NCBI GenBank assembly: GCA_004172935.1
Contig: SDZD01000002.1
Coordinates: forward strand, 62,001 to 126,000
Direction of reading: 5' to 3'
Source: a bacterium
GTDB lineage: Bacteria > Armatimonadota > Abditibacteriia > Abditibacteriales > Abditibacteriaceae
Length of the DNA: 64,000 nt
Both the position numbers and the translations under genes were made by a program. The notes under the pieces were generated by a model that did no database searches, was not told where the DNA came from, and saw only the letters and a list, made by a program, of their open reading frames with translations. How positions within the stretch are numbered: the stretch's first letter is position 1; the number at the start of each line of letters is the position of its first letter. This document shows positions 28,249 to 39,395 of this stretch, piece by piece.

Positions 28249-29283
28249 CTACTCAATAATCGCTCCCTGTTCGGGAGCCAACAAAAACGCCTGCTCCTTG
28301 CTGCTCAATCCCTCGTTCTCAATGTCACTTCGCAGAAAACGCGCCCCTTCGATTTTCGCCGAATGCTCCCCGCGCACAAATTTGGCGGCTGTCAACGACG
28401 CCCCGCGTAAATCTGCTCCCCTCAAATCGGCATTCTGAAGGTTCGCCCCCTCTAAGTCAGCCCCCACTAAAATGGCATCCCTCAAGTCAGCACCCGCGAA
28501 ATTGCACAGCGTAAAATTGGCCCCGCTGCAATTGGCTCCCGTCCACACCACATAATGTAGCGGGCATCCCTTGATTTGTGCCCGCTCAAAACGGCCTCCG
28601 CTCAGGTCAACTCCGTTCAGCTGCTTGAACTGCTCATCTCGAACCGCGAAGGCGTCGCTAAAGTCACGTTTGCCCACCCGCTCCGCAAACTCGTCGGTCG
28701 CCATCGGACGCGACGAGTAGCGTTCATTCTTCCACGGGTCCGCGTTATTATGGTACGACGACACCTCCTCCCAGTACCCCAACTTATCCTCCGCCAACAA
28801 CTCGATGCGGCGCACCCACTTCAGGCTCTTGTAAAAATATTTTCCGCCGCAAACCGAACGCACTGGCCCACCACGTTTCTGGCTCAAAGGCTCACCATTC
28901 AACTCCGTCGCCAGAATTACATGCTCATTGGCATATTCCAGCGGCAGCGAGGTGTCATGGTCGCGCGTCGAGTAGGCCACAAAACGCACGAAACGGGCTT
29001 CGGCCAGCGGCTCCGCCAGTCCCAGAATCTCCGCTAGTCCCACCCCTCCCCACTTATCATCCAGTCGCGTCCAACCCGTGACGCAAATCGTATCCCACTG
29101 GCCTTCCCGCTTTGGTAACTCCGAAAACTCCTCCCACGAAAAGGTCAAAGGCCGCTTCACCAACCCAACGACTTCCAATTTCCAATCCAAAATATCGGGT
29201 GACGGATTCTTCTCTCCGACTGTTGGGAACTTGTCCGTGATGCTTTGGCCGGGACTGTGACGTGGGTTCTTCGTACTGTTCAT
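28249..29283 (-). CDS. Sulfite-oxidase-fold molybdopterin protein fused to pentapeptide repeats
   Basis: A 344-residue protein. ATG 29283 is chosen because AGGAG lies just before it. Residues about 25-190 form the oxidoreductase molybdopterin-binding (SUOX/YedY) fold: Cys67 in TICVTGWTRLDDKWGG is the expected molybdenum ligand, and GGPVRSVCGGKYFYKSLKWVRRIELL is the conserved cofactor-pocket and strand region. From about residue 225 the protein changes to pentapeptide repeats of A(D/N)LxG type (GADLEGANLQNADLRGADLRG). There is no Tat or Sec signal, whereas YedY-type enzymes are usually exported, so it appears cytoplasmic. I do not know this fusion as a described architecture. It overlaps the promoter side of the divergent beta-lactamase-family gene. 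Confidence 0.85.
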   Translation of the reverse strand: MNSTKNPRHSPGQSITDKFPTVGEKNPSPDILDWKLEVVGLVKRPLTFSWEEFSELPKREGQWDTICVTGWTRLDDKWGGVGLAEILGLAEPLAEARFVRFVAYSTRDHDTSLPLEYANEHVILATELNGEPLSQKRGGPVRSVCGGKYFYKSLKWVRRIELLAEDKLGYWEEVSSYHNNADPWKNERYSSRPMATDEFAERVGKRDFSDAFAVRDEQFKQLNGVDLSGGRFERAQIKGCPLHYVVWTGANCSGANFTLCNFAGADLRDAILVGADLEGANLQNADLRGADLRGASLTAAKFVRGEHSAKIEGARFLRSDIENEGLSSKEQAFLLAPEQGAIIE

Positions 29284-29314
29284 GTGGCTCCTGCTAAAAT
29301 GGCCTCTGATACCA

Positions 29315-30466
29315 ATGGTAACTCGGCGTAATTTCCTCACCAGTTTGGCTACCACAGCTGCTGCCAGCGCATTGCCTTCCGTCTTGACTGCTCTCTCCGA
29401 CTTGGACGTTGCTCAGGCCGCCGAGGCCAAACTTTCTAAAAGCGAGCAGGCCGCTATCGCCGCCATTACCAAACAGTTCATGCAGGACTTTGGTGTTCCA
29501 GGCCTCTCCGTCGCGGTAACTCGCCATGCGTCGCTCGTCTATCAGGGCGCCTTTGGCACTCCCGATGCCAAACGCCCCGCAGAAAAACTGACTGCGAACC
29601 ATCTTTTCCGTATCGCCAGCGTCACTAAGCCCATCACCTCCACTGCGATTTTCTCTCTGATTGAGTCTGGAGATTTGGAGCTTGACCACCGTATCTTTGG
29701 CCCCGGCGGCTATCTGGGTGACGATTATGGCAAGGCATCGCCCGCTAATGTCCGCCGCATCACCCTTCACCATCTTCTCACCCATACAGCGGGCGGGTGG
29801 GGCAATAGCGCTGGTGACCCCATGTTCTCTAACCCCAACATGAACCATCGGCAATTGATCGAGTGGACTCTACTCAACAAGCCTCTGCAATATGAACCGG
29901 GAGTTCACTACGAATATTCCAACTTCGGTTACTGTGTTTTGGGCCGCATCATCGAAAAGTTCTCCCGCAAGTCCTACATCGAAGCTGTCAAAAAATCTGT
30001 TCTCTCCCGTTGCAGCATCCGCGATATGCGTCTTGCCACAAACGAGCAAGCGCCAAACGAAGTGCGTTATTTGGGGCAAAACGGCGAGAATCCTTATTCC
30101 CCCAATATGAATATCAGCCGTATGGATTCCCACGGCGGTTGGCTCGCGACTCCTACCGACCTCGTGCGCTTCGCCACCAGAGTAGATGGCTTCGAGACTT
30201 CCCCTCAAATTCTGCGCGCAAAATCTATACGAACTATGACTACTCCCACCGCCGCCAATGCTAACTATGCCTGTGGTTGGTGCGTCAACAGTCGCCCCAA
30301 CTGGTGGCACAACGGCAGCCTCCCCGGCACCAGCACTATTTTAGTGCGAACCGCCAGCGGCCTCTGCTGGGCCGCCTTCGCCAACACCCGTACCAAAGGC
30401 ATCGACCTGGCACTCGACCTGATGATGTGGAAACTAGCCAAAGCCGTCCCCGCCTGGCAAGCCTAA
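29315..30466 (+). CDS. Exported serine hydrolase, beta-lactamase (class C/PBP-like) family
   Basis: A 383-residue protein from ATG 29315, giving a Tat-type signal (TRRNFLTSLATTAAASALPS). It has the penicillin-recognising motifs in order: SxxK in FRIASVTKPITS (nucleophile Ser), YxN in YEYSNFGYCVLG, and HxG-type third motif in WWHNGSLPGTS. This family includes class C beta-lactamases, DD-peptidases and many esterases, so the substrate is uncertain; the HNG third motif is more common in the esterase/peptidase members. It is divergent from the molybdopterin fusion gene. A link to the BlaI-type system at 12 kb is possible but no operator copy was seen here. Confidence 0.88.
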   Translation: MVTRRNFLTSLATTAAASALPSVLTALSDLDVAQAAEAKLSKSEQAAIAAITKQFMQDFGVPGLSVAVTRHASLVYQGAFGTPDAKRPAEKLTANHLFRIASVTKPITSTAIFSLIESGDLELDHRIFGPGGYLGDDYGKASPANVRRITLHHLLTHTAGGWGNSAGDPMFSNPNMNHRQLIEWTLLNKPLQYEPGVHYEYSNFGYCVLGRIIEKFSRKSYIEAVKKSVLSRCSIRDMRLATNEQAPNEVRYLGQNGENPYSPNMNISRMDSHGGWLATPTDLVRFATRVDGFETSPQILRAKSIRTMTTPTAANANYACGWCVNSRPNWWHNGSLPGTSTILVRTASGLCWAAFANTRTKGIDLALDLMMWKLAKAVPAWQA

Positions 30467-30548
30467 CTAGTCATATATTTTGAGAGACATTGCGTTGCCT
30501 ATGCAGCAAAAACCTTGCTCGTTCCAGACTCCTCCCTCTTGGCTCGCG

Positions 30549-30592
30549 GCTCCTCTCGTGGTGAGGAGGTTAAGGGAATATGACGAGAGATT
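30549..30592. repeat. Dispersed palindromic repeat, copy B
   Basis: Contains the hairpin CTCCTC/GAGGAG (30550-30555 with 30563-30568), then GTTAAGGG and ACGAGAGATT. The order and spacing match copy A at 27642-27689. It lies in the 210-base gap before the GH2 gene. Confidence 0.45.
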
Positions 30593-30619
30593 CCTTCAGT
30601 TCAACGAGCGAGACACTAA

Positions 30620-34507
<3,888 letters not shown>

Positions 34508-34591
34508 ATTGCGAGGCAGAAACTAACGAATGCCGAAATGCGTACCGATAGACCCAATTTGCGCAATCAACATCGCCTCGGAGCCAAAACG

Positions 34592-35782
34592 ATGCATGAC
34601 ACTACCGCAATGTCTCGCTCCCTCAACTTTCGCGGCGCTCTTTCTGCCATTCTCCTTTTCGTGTTGGCATTAGGTTGTTTCTCTACGCACGTTGAGGCCG
34701 CGCCGCTGGGCTGGCAACCAAGTCGTACCTGGGTTTTCGCTGCCAGCCTCGTGCAATTCCAGCACAAGGAGATGTTCGGCTCTTTTCCCACAGAAAATCG
34801 GCGCGATGACCAGCTAATCCAGTTCTTTCGCGGGCACGGCGTGCCCAATAACCACATCGTTTATTGCAAAGACAAGGTCGTGTCTTTGCGCTCGATTCAA
34901 ACCGTCTTTAAATTCCTGCTCCAAAAAGCCGCCCCCGGAGACACCCTGTTTTTCTATTATCAAGGCCACGGTTACCGCAGCGAAAGCAAAACCAACCCCG
35001 ATGCCTTCTTCGCCGCCTACGATACCGCCGACGAAAAGATTGGGGGATGGTCGGTTAATTCCATCACCGCGACCATCGACCGCTACTTCAAAGGGGGGCG
35101 CGCCATTTTAACCGCCGATTGCTGCTATTCCGGCTTCCTGGCCGAAACCGTCAAACGCAATCGCGGGCGCATCCAATATGCCTGTCTCACCTCGTCGTCG
35201 GCACGCGAAACCTCGACGGGCCATTGGACCTTCTCTGAGTGTCTGCTCGATGCTCTCAATGGTGCGCCCTTCATCGACGCCAACGCCGATGGCATGATTA
35301 GCGTCGGCGAACTCGCGGTTCACGCCCACGATGACATGGCTATCGCCGAAGAACAGCACTCCGCCTTCGCGCTTTCGGGCGGTTTCCTCGCTGCAACGGT
35401 ACTCGCCGTTTCCAAACCTAGACCCTGCGCTCCCATTGGACAACGTGTGAAGGCCAAACAAAATGGCGTCTGGTACGCCGCGCGCGTTGTCGCCACCAAA
35501 CTGGGCCAACTGCTCGTCGATTACATCGGCTACGACGAAGACGACGAGTGGTTCAACGCCGATGATGCCAACCAAATCCAGTTACTTTCTTCCCAACCAG
35601 CGCTCAATGCCAAGCTACAGTTTGCCGTTGGCAACGCAGTTGAAGTCAAATGGCAGGGCGATTGGTACGCCGCCAAAGTGTTAAAAGTCGATAACGGCGT
35701 CTACTTCATTCACTACATCGAAGATGATTCCAGTTGGGACGAATGGGTTTCCTCCAAGCGCATCCGCACCCCACAGCAGTAA
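34592..35782 (+). CDS. Exported caspase-like (metacaspase-type) protease with EF-hand loop and two Tudor-like domains
   Basis: A 396-residue protein. ATG 34592 is preceded by GGAG at an 8-base gap. A signal peptide (GALSAILLFVLALGCFSTHVEA) leads into a caspase-fold domain: catalytic His126 in FYYQGHGY and Cys178 in ADCCYSGF, the DxCxSG form of metacaspases. A canonical calcium-binding EF-hand loop follows (DANADGMISVGE, residues 229-240). Two tandem SH3-like barrels of Tudor-knot/chromo-barrel type close the protein: about 283-332 (GQRVKAKQNGVWYAARVV) and 347-393 (GNAVEVKWQGDWYAAKVL, ending with 'YIEDDSSWDEWV'). Metacaspases cut after Arg/Lys and are often calcium-dependent. The target is unknown. 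Tudor-like tails on an exported bacterial caspase are unusual. Confidence 0.88.
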   Translation: MHDTTAMSRSLNFRGALSAILLFVLALGCFSTHVEAAPLGWQPSRTWVFAASLVQFQHKEMFGSFPTENRRDDQLIQFFRGHGVPNNHIVYCKDKVVSLRSIQTVFKFLLQKAAPGDTLFFYYQGHGYRSESKTNPDAFFAAYDTADEKIGGWSVNSITATIDRYFKGGRAILTADCCYSGFLAETVKRNRGRIQYACLTSSSARETSTGHWTFSECLLDALNGAPFIDANADGMISVGELAVHAHDDMAIAEEQHSAFALSGGFLAATVLAVSKPRPCAPIGQRVKAKQNGVWYAARVVATKLGQLLVDYIGYDEDDEWFNADDANQIQLLSSQPALNAKLQFAVGNAVEVKWQGDWYAAKVLKVDNGVYFIHYIEDDSSWDEWVSSKRIRTPQQ

Positions 35783-35853
35783 CTCGGATTGAAGGCCGAA
35801 ATCAGTGAAGATGACATAGGAAAAGAGCCGTAGCCCCACTAATACAAATGCAA

Positions 35854-35881
35854 AAAGGCGCCCCTGCATAGGAGCGCCTTT
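35854..35881. terminator. Bidirectional terminator between convergent genes
   Basis: Hairpin AAAGGCGC / GCGCCTTT with inner CCT/AGG and a GCAT loop; A-rich before and T/C after the stem, so it can act for both the caspase-like gene (+) and the thioredoxin gene (-). Confidence 0.75.
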
Positions 35882-35901
35882 CCCAAAAACTAACCCAATA
35901 T

Positions 35902-37062
35902 TTAAGACTGGCCCAAAGCCTTGATGAGAGCGGGTTCGAGTTTTTCGCCGCGCGGGTTAACCGCCGCAATTTTCCCGTCTTTGCCGATAAGCAGCGTGAA
36001 CGGAACGCCGCGCACACCATAATTTTTCGCATCCACATTGCCCCAACCTTTGCCATCGTAGAGGTTGGTATATTTGAGGTCGCGCGTCTTGAGGAAGTCC
36101 GTGAGCGCCTTTTTATCGTTGTCCAGAGAAACCCCGATAATCTCCATACCCTTGGGGTGGTAGGTCTTATAGTTTTTCAGCACGTTGGGCAATTCGCCCA
36201 CGCAAGGCCCGCACCATGTCGCCCAGAAATCAAGCAGCACAACCTTCCCGGCGTACTGCTTCCACGAATGCGCTTTGCCGCTCAAGTCTTTGCCCATCAA
36301 CTCGAATGGAGAAGCCCCCACTTGCAATCGCGGGTCGAACATCGGCAACTCGCTCACTTCTTTCATCCCATTTCCAGCGGTGAAGGTGAAGCTATCGGAT
36401 GCAAAAGCAGGATTTGCTTCCACGTTGCTCAATATCGTGATGTTTGTCCGCTTCACTCCTTCATTCTCCGACGCAAATTCGACGCGGCGCAGTAGCTTGC
36501 TGCTTGGGTCAAAGTACAGGTCGAAGGTAAGCGCTGGGCCGCCGGGAGCTGCGATCAACTTCACGCCATTGGAAGGCAACAGCTGAGCGCTCTGCCATTT
36601 CATGAATTCGAGAGACAGTGGGCTATTGCCACCAATCAGAGCGGGTAGGGGAACACTCGCGGCTGTTGGAATGCGAGCAAGCACCATCGCGCGCGCCACC
36701 CCATTGTTAACGGCAGTTCCCTGAACAGTCGTGGCGTCAACTTGCGTGTAAAGCTTTTTACCATCCGTCATGTTGAAGACCATGCTGTCATCGCCCTTGA
36801 TGGTAACGTTGGCTTTATCGGCGCCAGAGTAAGAGATCGTGCCCTTGAGGTTTGATGACTTCTGGCCTTTCTGCTCGAAGCTCGTGTAGTTCATCGAAAG
36901 GCCACTCAATTCTGCGTAAGCCTTGGCCGAATCATTTAAAAGAGCCACTGCGGCAGGATCAATCGTCGGCGCAGGGGTAGTCGCTGGAGCCGCCGAAAGC
37001 GGTGTCGTATAAGCGATTGATGGCAGAACAAGCGCGAAAGCCAAAGGAATAATCTTATTCAT
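35902..37062 (-). CDS. Exported TlpA-like thioredoxin with N-terminal lipoprotein-carrier-like domain
   Basis: A 386-residue protein with a signal peptide (MNKIIPLAFALVLPSIAYTTPLSA). Residues about 40-235 form a beta-rich domain resembling DUF2092/LolA-like sheets (SFEQKGQKSSNLKGTISYSG, then FDLYFDPSSKLLRRVEF). Residues about 250-385 form a thioredoxin domain with the active site FWATWCGPCVGELPNV and the conserved cis-Pro in RGVPFTLLIGKDG. It would act as a periplasmic thiol-disulfide reductant, for example in cytochrome maturation or protection of exported Cys proteins. The same architecture occurs often in Planctomycetes and Armatimonadota. No partner gene is adjacent. Confidence 0.88.
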   Translation of the reverse strand: MNKIIPLAFALVLPSIAYTTPLSAAPATTPAPTIDPAAVALLNDSAKAYAELSGLSMNYTSFEQKGQKSSNLKGTISYSGADKANVTIKGDDSMVFNMTDGKKLYTQVDATTVQGTAVNNGVARAMVLARIPTAASVPLPALIGGNSPLSLEFMKWQSAQLLPSNGVKLIAAPGGPALTFDLYFDPSSKLLRRVEFASENEGVKRTNITILSNVEANPAFASDSFTFTAGNGMKEVSELPMFDPRLQVGASPFELMGKDLSGKAHSWKQYAGKVVLLDFWATWCGPCVGELPNVLKNYKTYHPKGMEIIGVSLDNDKKALTDFLKTRDLKYTNLYDGKGWGNVDAKNYGVRGVPFTLLIGKDGKIAAVNPRGEKLEPALIKALGQS

Positions 37063-37213
37063 GGGAATATTAGTTGCGGTAGGCTCCTAGTTAATCAACC
37101 AACCATTGCGAGAACATTTCAAGAGAAGTTGTGTTGTACCAGAGGTTTATGAGCATTGCGAACCTAATCCCCATTTGGCACAACCCCCGTCGACGTTTGT
37201 GTGATTGGCCTCA

Positions 37214-37600
37214 TTAATCCAGTGGAGGTACGACCCCTTCAACTAAAGTCTTCAGCAATCGTGCGCGTCGCCGTTCAAGGTCGGCTATCTGATTCTCGAT
37301 GGAGACCAAACGTTTGCGTTGCATATCGGTGGTTTCGCTACAGGAAGCGGCGCCTTCGATCAAAAGCATACAGTCGGGAAAAGCTTGGATTTCGGACAGG
37401 CTGAAACCAGTCGCAATCATGCGTTGTATCTGCCTGACTTGTGTGACAGCCTCAGGTGGAAAAGTCCGGTAGCCTTTGCCGTTGCGCGCTGATGCTAGCA
37501 GTCCGTGTTGATCGTAGTGGCGGAGCGAGCGTACGCTCGCTCCGGTTTCGCGTGCCAGTGCGCCAATAGTTAGTGAGCCTTGAAGCAGGGCTTTCTCCAT
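37214..37600 (-). CDS. MerR-family transcriptional regulator
   Basis: A 128-residue regulator. The N-terminal winged helix is typical (LTIGALARETGASVRSLRHYDQHGLL, then GYRTFPPEAVTQVRQIQRMIATGFSLSEI). A C-terminal helix (KRLVSIENQIADLERRRARLLKTL) forms the dimer coiled coil. Two Cys near residues 77 and 87 (FPDCMLL and ASCSET) could sense metal or redox, but this is uncertain. It is divergent from the alpha/beta hydrolase gene, and a MerR-like dyad lies between the two starts, so it probably controls the hydrolase. Confidence 0.9.
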   Translation of the reverse strand: MEKALLQGSLTIGALARETGASVRSLRHYDQHGLLASARNGKGYRTFPPEAVTQVRQIQRMIATGFSLSEIQAFPDCMLLIEGAASCSETTDMQRKRLVSIENQIADLERRRARLLKTLVEGVVPPLD

Positions 37601-37629
37601 ATAGAAAAAGTTAACACTATTTGGGCTTG

Positions 37630-37651
37630 ACCCTCACACCAATGTCAGGGT
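37630..37651 (+). promoter_or_regulatory. MerR-type operator in front of the alpha/beta hydrolase gene
   Basis: Dyad ACCCT-c-ACA-ccaa-TGT-c-AGGGT, with TTGACC (37627-37632) overlapping its left end as a -35 box. A -10 box is less clear (GACACT at 37654 would give a 21-base spacer). MerR activators act on such dyads between over-spaced promoter boxes. Confidence 0.65.
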
Positions 37652-37690
37652 TCGACACTGTGGTCACTTCTCCACTTCGGAGTCACGACC

Positions 37691-38599
37691 ATGTCCACAC
37701 CACTATTCCATCGCGCCTTTAGCGCACTGGCTCTTACAGGGGCGCTACTCATAGCGTCTCTCACTGCATCCGCTGCGCAAAAAAGCTATACAACCACCGC
37801 GCCCGACGGAGTTACCATCGCTGTGCAAGAGTCCGGTAAGCTCGACGGCACACCGATTATTTTCATTCACGGTCTGCTTGGCAGTCACCTCAACTGGGAT
37901 GCGCAATTAAAAAGCCCCCAGCTCCAAAAATATCGCCTCATCACCTACGACCTGCGTGGTCACGGACTCTCCAGCAAACCAAGTAGTGCCGAGGCATACA
38001 CCGATGGGCGCCGTTGGGCTAACGACCTGGCAGCTGTTATCAAGGTATCGCACGCCCGTAAACCTGTTCTCGTTGGATGGTCGTTAGGCGGCACCGTTAT
38101 CTCGAACTACCTGGCCCTCTTTGGAGATAGCCGCATCGCCGGGGCTGTCTATGTCGATGGTGTAATCGAACTCAAACCCGAACAGATAGTGCCTCACCCT
38201 GCGGTTTACCGCGACCTCAATTCGCCCGATTTACGCACCCACCTTGAGGCTATTCGCACCTTCCTTGGTCTCTGCTTCTACAAGAAGCCAACCGCCTCCA
38301 CCTTCGAAATTCTGTTTGCCAACGCCCCCATCGCCTCGTGGCCCATGCAACGCTCCGTTCAAGCGATGACAGTCGCCGCCTCCAGCGGGCTAAGTAAAGC
38401 CAAGGTGCCCGTATTGCTAATTTATGGTGCCCACGACGCACTGGTGCAAGCGAAACCCACCATCGCACGAGCATCCGCTATCAATCCGCGCATCCAAAGC
38501 AAGCTCTACGCCGCTTCTGGCCATGCGCCATTCCTCGAAGAGCCACAGCGCTTCAACCGCGACCTCTCCACTTTCATCGCCGCCATTGCACGTCGTTAA
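37691..38599 (+). CDS. Exported alpha/beta-hydrolase
   Basis: A 302-residue protein with a signal peptide (FSALALTGALLIASLTASAAQ). The alpha/beta-hydrolase features are complete: oxyanion region FIHGLLGSHLNWD, nucleophile elbow GWSLGG (Ser), acid Asp in LLIYGAHDALV and catalytic His in AASGHAPFLEEPQRF. The family spans esterases, lactonases and haloperoxidases, so the substrate is open; the DLRGHGLSSKP stretch is common to all. It is controlled, by position, by the divergent MerR regulator. A 51-base palindrome begins four bases after its stop. Confidence 0.88.
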   Translation: MSTPLFHRAFSALALTGALLIASLTASAAQKSYTTTAPDGVTIAVQESGKLDGTPIIFIHGLLGSHLNWDAQLKSPQLQKYRLITYDLRGHGLSSKPSSAEAYTDGRRWANDLAAVIKVSHARKPVLVGWSLGGTVISNYLALFGDSRIAGAVYVDGVIELKPEQIVPHPAVYRDLNSPDLRTHLEAIRTFLGLCFYKKPTASTFEILFANAPIASWPMQRSVQAMTVAASSGLSKAKVPVLLIYGAHDALVQAKPTIARASAINPRIQSKLYAASGHAPFLEEPQRFNRDLSTFIAAIARR

Positions 38600-38602
38600 A
38601 TT

Positions 38603-38653
38603 TATTTTTCGCATATAAATCTACCTTCTAGGTAGATTTATATGCGAAAAATA
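38603..38653. repeat. Perfect 23-bp inverted repeat with 5-base loop
   Basis: Arms 38603-38625 (TATTTTTCGCATATAAATCT then ACC) and 38631-38653 are exact complements around TTCTA. The stem is AT-rich and starts directly after the hydrolase stop. There is no T-run after the 3' arm, so a simple terminator is not certain; a cruciform or a mobile-element remnant is possible. Confidence 0.85.
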
Positions 38654-38674
38654 CCGATTTGAAGAAAATTTAAC

Positions 38675-38703
38675 TTGACGCGGGTAGAAAATTAGGCCAT
38701 ATT
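38675..38703 (+). promoter_or_regulatory. Candidate promoter of a small RNA or of tRNA-Cys
   Basis: TTGACG (38675-38680), 17-base spacer, CATATT (38698-38703). The only features downstream are a terminator at 38867-38902 and tRNA-Cys at 38962. Confidence 0.55.
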
Positions 38704-38709
38704 TAAATC

Positions 38710-38900
38710 CATCAAGTCGCTTCTGGCGATGATTCCGCTGATGAGTCGTTCTTTCTTGCCCGCCTTCTCTCCAATCGTGCAGTGTTGTCTCTGTATGATG
38801 CCGGTGGCGTGGGGAAGTAGTTCAAGGCGTTAAAGCTCACTCGACTCAAATTCCTCCAACGTTTTCCACCCATCGGCCCCCGTCTGTGGGTGTTTTTGTT
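38710..38900 (+). ncRNA. Candidate small RNA of about 190 bases
   Basis: The 362-base gap 38600-38961 has no gene above 60 codons. Between the promoter at 38675 and the terminator at 38867 lies a stretch able to form a long-range stem, GAGTCG (38743-38748) with CGACTC (38841-38847 region). It does not match 4.5S, tmRNA or RNase P RNA by eye. A 34-codon frame (38729-38833, M-I-P-L-M-S...) lies inside and offers an alternative reading as a short leader peptide. The existence of a transcript is an inference. Confidence 0.4.
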
Positions 38901-38902
38901 TG
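38867..38902 (+). terminator. Rho-independent terminator before tRNA-Cys
   Basis: Stem CACCCA (38867-38872) with TGGGTG (38887-38892), 14-base GC-rich loop, followed by TTTTTGTTTG. Confidence 0.7.
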
Positions 38903-38961
38903 TTCGCTCACAAGGCCCAATGCTGAGAATATTGGCTTTGGTCTATCCCATCAATCCATAT

Positions 38962-39032
38962 GGCCCCGTGACCGAGTGGTTAGGTACCGGACTGCAAATC
39001 CGTTTACACCAGTTCAAATCTGGTCGGGGCCT
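38962..39032 (+). tRNA. tRNA-Cys (anticodon GCA)
   Basis: The cloverleaf is complete: acceptor GGCCCCG/CGGGGCC, D-arm with AGTGGTTAGGT, anticodon stem CGGA/TCCG with loop CTGCAAA (anticodon GCA), T-arm ACCAG-TTCAAAT-CTGGT. The discriminator base is U, as required for tRNA-Cys. The CCA end is not encoded (CTCT follows), so it must be added by a CCA-adding enzyme. Confidence 0.95.
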
Positions 39033-39075
39033 CTCTGAATCCTTATAGCCCTATTCGTTGGCTCCCCATTTCTGT

Positions 39076-39366
39076 ATGCCATCCTCACAAAGCCTGACTT
39101 CGCTCAATTCCCTCGCCACAACGCAACAATTGAATCGGGAACTGTCGCTGTTGCAAGCCAAACAACAGCAACTCAAAACCCGACTGACAACGTTGTCCAC
39201 TCAGCAACTTCAGGAAAGCTATGGACAATTTCGCGCATCGCGTTCAAGTCTCTTTCTCCCCAGTTCGCTTGACATGATTATCTTCGGCCTCCGCGAAGAA
39301 CTGGAACGAGTCAATGAACTACTCGGTTCTCTCCAGCATGAGATTGCTCCCCAAGTCGCAGCCTGA
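39076..39366 (+). CDS. Small coiled-coil protein, unknown
   Basis: A 96-residue protein from ATG 39076 (a TTG 18 bases upstream is less likely). It begins Ser/Thr/Leu-rich, then has a Gln-rich helix (TQQLNRELSLLQAKQQQLKTR) and a second helix (DMIIFGLREELERVNELLGSL). No signal peptide or known motif. The next gene begins 30 bases later on the same strand. No function can be assigned. Confidence 0.5.
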   Translation: MPSSQSLTSLNSLATTQQLNRELSLLQAKQQQLKTRLTTLSTQQLQESYGQFRASRSSLFLPSSLDMIIFGLREELERVNELLGSLQHEIAPQVAA

Positions 39367-39395
39367 TACTCTCCCACATAGTAAGAAAGAGAAAA

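Noticed and set aside
29315..30466. Beta-lactamase-family gene as target of the BlaI repressor
   Set aside because: No copy of the GACGACA/TGTCGTC palindrome was seen in its upstream region.
38738..38745. CTGATGAG, the core of hammerhead ribozymes
   Set aside because: The required CGAAA box and stem I/III partners are missing within the expected distance.
38729..38833. 34-codon frame M-I-P-L-M-S... with a CCLC stretch
   Set aside because: No ribosome-binding site and no known motif; kept only as an alternative reading of the candidate small RNA.
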